Positions 41,521 to 47,675 of a stretch of 47,675 bases of DNA are shown here, piece after piece. Origin of the DNA: Pseudomonas syringae (GTDB lineage Bacteria; Pseudomonadota; Gammaproteobacteria; Pseudomonadales; Pseudomonadaceae); NCBI RefSeq assembly GCF_001698815.1, contig NZ_LGSI01000070.1, positions 1 through 47,675 on the forward strand, read 5' to 3'. Within the stretch, counting starts at the first letter, position 1, and every line of letters begins with the position of its first letter. Under the pieces are notes generated by a model that saw only the letters and a program-made list of their open reading frames with translations, was not told the origin of the DNA and did not search any database. A program made the translations under genes and the position numbers.

Positions 41521-42575
41521 GGCCGCAGCTTATGGGTTCTGAACTTTTCTGGCTCTGGCACGCGCGTCTCAAGGCCCAATGGAACGGCAGCCGCACCCAG
41601 CTGTTTCTCCAGTCTTGGCGTCTTGAGTTATTCAGCAGTTTGCCGTCGTGGCTGCAACGCTCCCTGCGCCTCGGCGGCGCCCCGCGTCATTACTCTTGGC
41701 CGGTGCTCACTACGATGGATGACGAGCCGGCCAGCACTCATGTCGTGCTCGATCTGCCCGGCGATTTCGTGCTGTTGCACCGCGTACCCCTACCATTGGC
41801 CGCCGCCCGGGACGTGCGCAGCGTCATGGCGTTCGAGCTGGATCGCTTCACCCCCTTTGACGCCAGTCAGGTGTATTACGCGATTCGCCGCGATGGCATT
41901 CGTGACGCTCAGGTATGGGTGACGTTGGCGCTGGTTCAGCGTGATTTCCTTGATCAATGCCTGCACCACTGCACGGCCAACGGGCTGGTGTTGGAGGCGG
42001 TGGAGGTACTCGATGATGCCGGCCAGCCGATGGGCCTGGACCTGTTACCCACCGGCTATGACGCTGCTGTTCAGCATCGCGGTCGACATCTGGCGATGGG
42101 GTTGGGTGTGGCCTGTGTCGCACTGGCCATTGCCTTGCACGGGGTGTGGCTACACAACCGCCAGATTGCATTGGCCGTCATGAAGACCGAGGTGCAGACA
42201 CTGCGGCAACAGGCCAACGAAGACGCTGCCCTGCGCAACGCGTTAGGCGCCTCGCGCAGCGCCGTGCAGTTTCTCTTCGAACGACGCTTGAATCAGCCGT
42301 CCCGCGCGCTGTTGCTCAGCGAACTGACTCGCTGCCTGCCGCCCGACACCTGGCTGCAAACCCTGGAAATCAGCGCGGACGGTCAAGTCGACGTGGCCGG
42401 CTTGAGCACCCGGGCCAGCTCGCTGATCGCCTTGATCAAGGGCTGCAGCCAGCTGTCCGACCCGCAATATCAAGGGGTGATTCAACCTGACGAAGCCAGT
42501 GGCCGTGATCGGTTCTACATCCGCGCAAAAACCCGTGGGGAGTCTGGTGATGGGCCGCCCGCTGACTCCTCGTGA
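41517..42575 (+). CDS. gspL: Type II secretion assembly protein GspL
   Basis: The protein is 352 aa, starting in the gspK stop (ATGA). The N-terminal cytoplasmic part looks like an actin-like PilM/GspL fold (LLHRVPLPLAAARDVRSVMA). A single transmembrane helix lies at about residues 193-212 (GLGVACVALAIALHGVWL). A PilN-like periplasmic domain follows (RALLLSELTRCLPPDTWLQT). It recruits GspE and binds GspM. Confidence 0.88.
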   Translation: MRPQLMGSELFWLWHARLKAQWNGSRTQLFLQSWRLELFSSLPSWLQRSLRLGGAPRHYSWPVLTTMDDEPASTHVVLDLPGDFVLLHRVPLPLAAARDVRSVMAFELDRFTPFDASQVYYAIRRDGIRDAQVWVTLALVQRDFLDQCLHHCTANGLVLEAVEVLDDAGQPMGLDLLPTGYDAAVQHRGRHLAMGLGVACVALAIALHGVWLHNRQIALAVMKTEVQTLRQQANEDAALRNALGASRSAVQFLFERRLNQPSRALLLSELTRCLPPDTWLQTLEISADGQVDVAGLSTRASSLIALIKGCSQLSDPQYQGVIQPDEASGRDRFYIRAKTRGESGDGPPADSS

Positions 42576-43203
42576 GCGGCGAGTCGGTGCCTGGCTACTG
42601 GTTGTCGTCATGCTGGCGGGCTTCCATTTTCTAGTCATCCAGCCTTTCTTCATCGCACCGTTGCAGGAGATGGACGCACAAATGGACACCCTGCGTGAAC
42701 AACGTCAGCACTATCAGCGGCTGCTCGCCCAGGGCCGGCGCCTGCAGCAGGCCATGGAGAAATCGCCGGGCGAAGACTCGTTGCACAACGCGTTACTGGA
42801 GGGCGACGACTCCAGCGTGGTGGCGGCCGAACTGATGCAAAAGGTCGCGCAAATGGTCAAGGACAACGAAGCGCGAGGCGCGGGCTGCCAGCTGACGCAG
42901 CGCATGCCGATCTTGCCCCAGGGTCAGAGCCAGGAGCCGTTTCGCCAGGTTCGCCTGAGCCTGGATCTGGAATGCGCCACCGAGCCGCTGGAAACCCTGT
43001 TGCACCAACTGGAGTCGAGCCAGCCATTGTTGTTCGTCGATGAGTTGAGAGTCCGTCGCGCCAACAATGCACCCCCCAATGGCGGTCCAGGACGCTTGAG
43101 TGTGCACATGCTGGTCAGTGGTTTTCTGGCTTCCGGCACCTCGACGCCTGCAGTGGAGGAGTCTGCAGTAGGCCAGCCCGAATCGCAGGAACCGTCGCGA
43201 TGA
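42550..43203 (+). CDS. gspM: Type II secretion assembly protein GspM
   Basis: The protein is 217 aa from the ATG at 42550, preceded by GGGGAGTCTG. It overlaps gspL by 26 bases. A single N-terminal transmembrane helix (LLVVVMLAGFHFLVIQPFF) is followed by a coiled-coil (MDAQMDTLREQRQHYQRLLA) and a ferredoxin-like GspM domain near the C-terminus. It stabilises GspL. Confidence 0.85.
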   Translation: MGRPLTPRERRVGAWLLVVVMLAGFHFLVIQPFFIAPLQEMDAQMDTLREQRQHYQRLLAQGRRLQQAMEKSPGEDSLHNALLEGDDSSVVAAELMQKVAQMVKDNEARGAGCQLTQRMPILPQGQSQEPFRQVRLSLDLECATEPLETLLHQLESSQPLLFVDELRVRRANNAPPNGGPGRLSVHMLVSGFLASGTSTPAVEESAVGQPESQEPSR

Positions 43204-43757
43204 GTGCCTGGAGACAGCCCTTGATTCAGGTGTTGGCGGCTCTGGCATTGATGCTTACGATTGGCCTTGGCTGGTTATCGACCGGGGTGGGCAGCGATCC
43301 TGAATGGTTGGCGATTCCACAAACTGATGCCCAGCTGACCGCAGCGCCGGTGCCGTTACTGCCGACGTCTGTGCCACTGGAGCAGCTCGTCGATACCTGG
43401 AAAACGCCGTTGTTCAGCCCCACGCGGGAACCGGACAAGCCCGTGCGCGCCGTGAAAACCGCGACGGATCTCGGCGGGTTGAAGCTGACCGGGGTAATCA
43501 TTGACGGTAGCGTGCGTCACGCCTTGTTCAAGCAGGCCGACGGCCGCGATCTGTCCTTGCGCGAGGGCGGACAACTGCCCAGCGGCTGGCGCGTGCAGCG
43601 CATTGACGCCCAATCGGTGCAGTTTGAACTGGACGGCAACACCCAGCGCCTGCAGTTGCCGACCCCGCGCTTGCCTGAGGTGAAACGGCCCGGCCCGGCG
43701 CCGACCAATGCGCCGGACGCTCAGTCCCGTCGCGGGCCCGTTACGGGAGGTCACTGA
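43200..43757 (+). CDS. Type II secretion GspC/GspN-like protein with HR domain
   Basis: The protein is 185 aa, overlapping gspM by 4 bp. The N-terminal helix (IQVLAALALMLTIGLGWL) is followed by a GspC homology-region-like segment (TWKTPLFSPTREPDKPV ... DLGGLKLTGVIIDG ... VRHALFKQADGRDL ... REGGQLPSGWRVQRID). There is no PDZ or coiled-coil domain at the C-terminus, which is a Pro-rich tail. It likely links the inner-membrane platform to the secretin. In other nomenclatures this position is GspN; the HR-type sequence favours GspC. Confidence 0.8.
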   Translation: MSAWRQPLIQVLAALALMLTIGLGWLSTGVGSDPEWLAIPQTDAQLTAAPVPLLPTSVPLEQLVDTWKTPLFSPTREPDKPVRAVKTATDLGGLKLTGVIIDGSVRHALFKQADGRDLSLREGGQLPSGWRVQRIDAQSVQFELDGNTQRLQLPTPRLPEVKRPGPAPTNAPDAQSRRGPVTGGH

Positions 43758-43760
43758 ACC

Positions 43761-46004
43761 ATGTCGCCCTGGACCTCGACCGTGATGCTGGTGGTGCTCA
43801 CTGTCTTGTGCGGGTGTGCACCACATCCATTGAATGAGGACGACGACCTGACGCGGGAGGCGTTGCGTGGCACCGGCAACCAGCAAGTCCCTGAGAGCGT
43901 AAGAACTCCGCCCGCCGCCGTGCTAAGCGCGCCCGTTTCCAGCACTGGGCAACGGCAGATCATTCAGGGCAACCAGCGATTCATCCAGGGGCCGAGCAAC
44001 CGCGTAGGCCGCCCCGTGCCGGTGGGGAAAAATCAGGGGGATGGCAGCACCGGGGTAATGTTCAACTTCAACAATCAGTCCATCGTCGCAGTGATCAACA
44101 CCATCATGGGCGACTTGCTGCAGGAGAATTACAGCATCGCCCAAGGGGTCAGCGGCGAAGTGTCGTTTTCCACCTCCAGCCCCGTCAGCAAGACTGAGTC
44201 CATGGCCATCCTCGAATCGCTGCTGTCGTGGACCAACAACGCCATGATCCGCCAGGGTGACCGTTACCTCATATTGCCCGCCAGTCAGGCGGTTGCCGGT
44301 CAATTGGTGCCTTCCATAGGGTTGCGTCAACCTGCAGCGGGCCTGTCGGTGAGGCTGTTTCCGCTGCGCTACATCTCCGCCCCTGAAATGCAGAAGCTGC
44401 TCAAGCCGTTCGCCCGTGATAACGCCTTTTTGCTGGTGGACCCTGCGCGCAACGTATTGGGGATGGCAGGCACCAGCGATGAACTTGCCAATTACCAGGC
44501 CAGCATCGAGACCTTCGATGTCGACTGGCTGCGTGGCATGTCCATCGGGGTTTTCGGCTTGCAGCGTGCAACTGTGTCCGAACTGCTGCCCGAGCTGCAA
44601 AAGGTCTTTGGCCCCGACAGCGGGACGCCGCTGGCGGGCATGCTGCGTTTCATGCCCATCGAGCGGACAAACTCAGTCGTTGCCATTTCCTCGCAGCCTC
44701 AATACCTGCAAGAGGTGGGCGACTGGATCCGCATGATCGACAACGGTGGCGGCAACGAACCGCAATTGTACGTGTATGACGTGCGCAACATGAAAGCGAC
44801 CGACCTGAGCCGCTACCTGCGCCAGATCTACGGCAGTGGCGCGATCAAGGAAGAGGCCGCCGCCGAGGTGGCGCCAGGACTGACCACCACCACCTTGTCT
44901 TCGCCGATTGGCAGCGGGCGCAGCGGCGGCGGGCTGGGCGGTGTGGGGCGCAATTCCGGGCTTGGCCAAAGCGGCGCTGGCATTCAAAACGGCATGGGGA
45001 TGCAGGACTCTTCCGCACAGAGCCCCGCATCGGCTGAAGCGGAAAATGACGTCGGCAGTGAAGCGCAAGAGGAACCGACCAGCGAAGGCCGCAAGGGCCT
45101 GGACGAAAGCACCCGTATCACGGCGCAGAAAAGCAGCAACCAGTTATTGATACGCACCCGGCCCAGCCAGTGGGCCGAAATCGAGAGCGCAATCCGGCGC
45201 CTGGATAACCCGCCCATGCAGGTCCAGATCGAGACGCGCATCCTCGAAGTGTCACTGACCGGCGAACTGGATCTGGGGGTGCAGTGGTACCTGGGGCGAC
45301 TGGCTGGCAACTCCACCACTCCCGGCATTGGTAATATCAGCGGCAGCCAGGGCGCTCTTGGTTTTGGCGGGGCAGGGTTGGGGGCCGCCGATACCTTTTT
45401 CTACTCCTTCGTCGGCAACAATTTGCAGGTAGCCATCCGGGCCCTGGAGGCAACGGGTAAGACCCAGGTCCTGTCGGCACCCTCTCTGGTGGTGATGAAC
45501 AACCAGCAAGCCCAGATCCAGGTCGGCGATAACATCCCTATCAGCCAGACCACCGTCAACACCATCAATACGGACACTACCCTGAGCAGTGTCGAGTACA
45601 TACAAACCGGGGTGATTCTGGATGTAGTGCCGCGTATCAATCCGGGCGGCCTTGTCTATATGGATATCAAGCAGCAGGTAAGTGATGCCGGTGCTACCAC
45701 CGCTCCCGAGCAAAACCCACGAATTTCCACGCGCTCCATCGCGACACAAGTTGCAGTGCAGAGTGGCCAGACGGTTCTACTGGGCGGCTTGATCCAGCAG
45801 GACGATACTCAGGGCGTCAGCAAGGTGCCCTATCTGGGCTCGATACCCGGTTTGGGCTGGCTTTTCGGTTCAACCAGCCGCAGCAAGGGTCGCACTGAAC
45901 TCATCGTATTGATCACGCCTCGGGTCGTGACCAGCAACAGCGAAGCAAGGGAAGTCACGGATGAATATCAGCGGCAGTTCAAGTTAATTCAGCCGCCTAG
46001 GTGA
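43761..46004 (+). CDS. gspD: Type II secretion lipo-secretin GspD
   Basis: The protein is 747 aa. N-terminal lipobox LCGC with the lipidated Cys at 19, then N0 (VMFNFNNQSIVAVINTIMGD) and N1-N3 domains. A Gly/Ser/Gln-rich linker (about residues 380-435) precedes the secretin core (VQIETRILEVSLTGELDLGV; QVLSAPSLVVMNNQQAQIQV; VLLGGLIQQDDT; VPYLGSIPGLGWLFGS; LIVLITPRVV). A lipidated N-terminus instead of an ordinary signal peptide points to a self-piloting secretin such as HxcQ, which needs no pilotin gene. It is the last gene of the operon. Confidence 0.93.
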   Translation: MSPWTSTVMLVVLTVLCGCAPHPLNEDDDLTREALRGTGNQQVPESVRTPPAAVLSAPVSSTGQRQIIQGNQRFIQGPSNRVGRPVPVGKNQGDGSTGVMFNFNNQSIVAVINTIMGDLLQENYSIAQGVSGEVSFSTSSPVSKTESMAILESLLSWTNNAMIRQGDRYLILPASQAVAGQLVPSIGLRQPAAGLSVRLFPLRYISAPEMQKLLKPFARDNAFLLVDPARNVLGMAGTSDELANYQASIETFDVDWLRGMSIGVFGLQRATVSELLPELQKVFGPDSGTPLAGMLRFMPIERTNSVVAISSQPQYLQEVGDWIRMIDNGGGNEPQLYVYDVRNMKATDLSRYLRQIYGSGAIKEEAAAEVAPGLTTTTLSSPIGSGRSGGGLGGVGRNSGLGQSGAGIQNGMGMQDSSAQSPASAEAENDVGSEAQEEPTSEGRKGLDESTRITAQKSSNQLLIRTRPSQWAEIESAIRRLDNPPMQVQIETRILEVSLTGELDLGVQWYLGRLAGNSTTPGIGNISGSQGALGFGGAGLGAADTFFYSFVGNNLQVAIRALEATGKTQVLSAPSLVVMNNQQAQIQVGDNIPISQTTVNTINTDTTLSSVEYIQTGVILDVVPRINPGGLVYMDIKQQVSDAGATTAPEQNPRISTRSIATQVAVQSGQTVLLGGLIQQDDTQGVSKVPYLGSIPGLGWLFGSTSRSKGRTELIVLITPRVVTSNSEAREVTDEYQRQFKLIQPPR

Positions 46005-46236
46005 ACCGTCCTGGCTTGGACCAGTGCTCGCTTTAAGTAAAAGAACATTAGTCACTCAAAGTAGGTGGATTAGCTCCTGCTGGCAGCTTTAGAAGTAACT
46101 GCGTGCTTTCACCAAATACGCCTGCGACGCGGTAGCAGCCGTCAGCACTCCCAGCCCGTTCAATGGTTTGCGCACCTGACAAGGTGACTGCTTCTGGCCG
46201 AAAGCGACGGGTGACCGCCCCGTCGCTGATCCCTGC
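46005..46236. other. Region between gspD and the recombinase
   Basis: No confident gene is seen. A minus-strand frame at 46089-46289 ends in VLTAATASQAYLVKARSYF, and another minus frame reads VTLSGAQTIERAGSAD. Either could be a remnant, but I cannot identify one. No T-rich terminator is evident after gspD. Confidence 0.35.
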
Positions 46237-46857
46237 TCACACTTCAGTTTGTTCGGCCATCTCAAGCGCGTCGTCCACTTCGATGCCAAGATATCTAACG
46301 GTGCTTTCCAATTTCGTGTGGCCTAGAAGTATCTGTACTGCTCTGATGTTTTTCGTTCTGCGATAGATCAGTGAAGCCTTGGTCCGACGCATCGTATGGG
46401 TGCCATACGGCACTGGGTCGAGGCCGATGGAAGTTACCCAGGCTTTCACAATGCGTGAGTATTGGCGCGTGGAAAGGTGTTCCGAGGTCCTTAGCCGACT
46501 CGGAAACAAGAAGTCCTCACTCCTGAGTCGAGCCTGTTTTACCCATTCCTCAACGGCAAGTCGCGTCTGCGCGGTGATCTTGAACTGTACGGGCCGTTGT
46601 GTCTTTTGCTGCATGACCATTGCCCTCGCTGCAACGTGATTCCCGTGGGCCACATCCCGAACACGTAGTTTCGTCAGATCGCAGGCACGGAGCTTGCTGT
46701 CGATTGCTAAATCGAAAAGCGCTAGATCTCTCACGTTTCGGGCCAGCTCAAGTCTGATCCTGATGCCCCAAATGTCACGCAGGCGGAGGGGGGATTTTTG
46801 ACCGACCAGCTTGCCTTTATTCCAAGGCTGGTGCGCTGAGGTGGTTAATGCGTTCAT
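46237..46857 (-). CDS. Short tyrosine-type recombinase/integrase
   Basis: The protein is 206 aa from the ATG at 46857, preceded by ATGGAGGCTTGCT; the open frame beyond to 47007 is not needed. It has a catalytic domain only, without an N-terminal arm-binding or SAM-like domain. HTMRRTKASLIYRRTKNI carries the HxxR motif and LLGHTKLESTVRYLGI the LGH and the nucleophile Tyr. Such short integrases are widespread near insertion sequences in pseudomonads. Activity is possible but unproven. Confidence 0.8.
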   Translation of the reverse strand: MNALTTSAHQPWNKGKLVGQKSPLRLRDIWGIRIRLELARNVRDLALFDLAIDSKLRACDLTKLRVRDVAHGNHVAARAMVMQQKTQRPVQFKITAQTRLAVEEWVKQARLRSEDFLFPSRLRTSEHLSTRQYSRIVKAWVTSIGLDPVPYGTHTMRRTKASLIYRRTKNIRAVQILLGHTKLESTVRYLGIEVDDALEMAEQTEV

Positions 46858-46947
46858 AGCAAGCCTCCATTTTGAGAGGCTTAGAATGACCGTTACTAAG
46901 ACGGGCAGCAGTCGGCTCGTAGCTGCTCTTCGCAACTGGCCGTTTTC

Positions 46948-47675
46948 GACCGATCCTGTTGAAAAAGTCGAAATTTCAGACTGGAAGGCATCAAGGTTGG
47001 CCGTCACTTCAGAACCTGTTCACCACGTTGCGTGGTTTTTCGGTTCTGCGTTGATCTTTGTAGCTTGGTCAGTGGTTAATTTGAAGGTTTTTGCTGATTC
47101 CGGGCGTACCTATCCCGTGGTCGGTGGCCCTTGAGAGGTCAGTTTCGCTAATTTCCTTAGATTCTGTACCGCTGCCGCCAAGGTAAATTCGTCGTTTGCA
47201 CCGGTCATGCCTCGTAGCCGCAATCGATCCAGTTTCAGGATTCGCTTGAGGTGAGCGAACAACATTTCTACTTTCTTGCGCTCATGGCGAGAGCACACGT
47301 ATTGCGGTGTCGTGGCGATCCGCCGGGCCACATCTCGCGCCGTTTCATGGACACTACGGGCGATTTTTCGGAACGAAGTGTTCGGGCAGCAGCGCGCTTT
47401 CATCGAGCATGTAGCGCAGTCGGTTTGTCGGGATCGAAAGATGATGGTGCCAGCTTTCGTGACATGTGAGCGCTGGTTCTTGAAGGCCCGCCACTCGCTA
47501 CGCAGGGCGTGTCCGGTGGGACCGCGATACTCCTGCGTTTCTTCATTCCATTGAAAATCGCTGCTCGAGAGGCTGTCGTTCTTGCGTTCGGTTTTGTCCC
47601 AAACCGGCACATGAGGCTCAATGTTTTTTTGGTCCACCATCCAGGCCAGCATCGGTGCGGTTCCATAAGCGGTAT
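46948..47675 (-). mobile_element. IS1182-family element, one end (continues beyond window)
   Basis: From about 46948 the sequence CGACCGATCCTGTTGAAAAAG looks like the terminal region of an IS1182-family element; the exact terminal bases are not resolved. It encloses the 3' part of a transposase gene at 47110-47675. The other end lies outside the window. It is a different copy from the element at 2303-3155. Confidence 0.6.
47110..47675 (-). CDS. IS1182-family transposase, C-terminal part
   Basis: The frame is open from the window end to the stop at 47110-47112, about 188 codons. It reads TAYGTAPMLAWMVDQKNIEP, then HVPVWDKTERKNDSL, the Cys-rich zinc-type segment (TDCATCSMKARCCPN) and, near the end, EMLFAHLKRILKLDRLRLRG. 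The glutamate in VEMLFAHLKR is the probable last acidic residue of the DDE triad. The start lies outside the window. No internal stop is visible, so it could be intact. Confidence 0.85.
   Translation of the reverse strand, partial: TAYGTAPMLAWMVDQKNIEPHVPVWDKTERKNDSLSSSDFQWNEETQEYRGPTGHALRSEWRAFKNQRSHVTKAGTIIFRSRQTDCATCSMKARCCPNTSFRKIARSVHETARDVARRIATTPQYVCSRHERKKVEMLFAHLKRILKLDRLRLRGMTGANDEFTLAAAVQNLRKLAKLTSQGPPTTG

Noticed and set aside
1..47675. tRNA or rRNA genes, CRISPR arrays or a replication origin
   Set aside because: No cloverleaf, rRNA core or regularly spaced direct repeats were seen by eye. The only regular arrays are the 24-bp coding repeat and the heptamer repeat.

Overview
The window looks like a chromosomal segment of a fluorescent-group Pseudomonas. 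The main grounds are a gene block colinear with the 4-hydroxyacetophenone (hap) cluster described in P. fluorescens ACB, a compact GspE-to-GspD type II secretion operon of pseudomonad type, an OprM-like outer-membrane factor, and IS1182- and IS110-family debris. Identifications come from reading translated sequence and remembered family motifs; no database search was run.

Layout. 1-1249: the 3' end of an Ala-rich repeat protein overlapping a FecR-domain protein. 1250-5280: a gene graveyard (amino-acid ABC permease fragment, IS1182-type transposase fragment, P4-type integrase, cache-domain signalling protein, treS-like gene broken by a heptamer expansion). 5406-6749 (minus): a beta-barrel porin divergent from the hap operon, with three dyads between them. 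7093-15798: hapC-D-E-F-G-H-I-B-A, encoding conversion of 4-hydroxyacetophenone through 4-hydroxyphenyl acetate, hydroquinone, 4-hydroxymuconic semialdehyde and maleylacetate to beta-ketoadipate. 15906-28252: regulators (three intact or truncated LysR, two IclR, one TetR), a type II NADH dehydrogenase, an SDR, an OprM/NodT-type outer-membrane factor and an AaeXAB-like pump (DUF1656, HlyD-type adaptor, FUSC protein).

28252-32375: a second decayed zone (cytochrome c-like tail, ABC permease and ATPase fragments, IS110 fragment, a monooxygenase gene with one stop codon) around one intact MFS transporter. 32616-35369 (minus): an exported GH3 beta-glucosidase-like enzyme with a PA14 domain. 35824-46004: a small secreted protein and an 11-gene type II secretion operon, E-F-G-H-I-J-K-L-M-C/N-D, ending in a lipoprotein secretin. 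46237-47675 (minus): a short tyrosine recombinase and the C-terminal part of another IS1182-family transposase running off the window.

How the parts may work together: the hap enzymes make hydroquinone, a redox-cycling toxic intermediate. Next to them are a complete tripartite pump of the aromatic-acid efflux type and two oxidoreductases. The most interesting signal is a paired 14-bp motif (consensus TGTACCGTAATGCG, copies exactly 20 bp apart) in three separate intergenic regions: NDH-2/SDR, outer-membrane factor/TetR, and upstream of the DUF1656-HlyD-FUSC genes. This suggests that one regulator, plausibly the TetR protein, ties them into one regulon.
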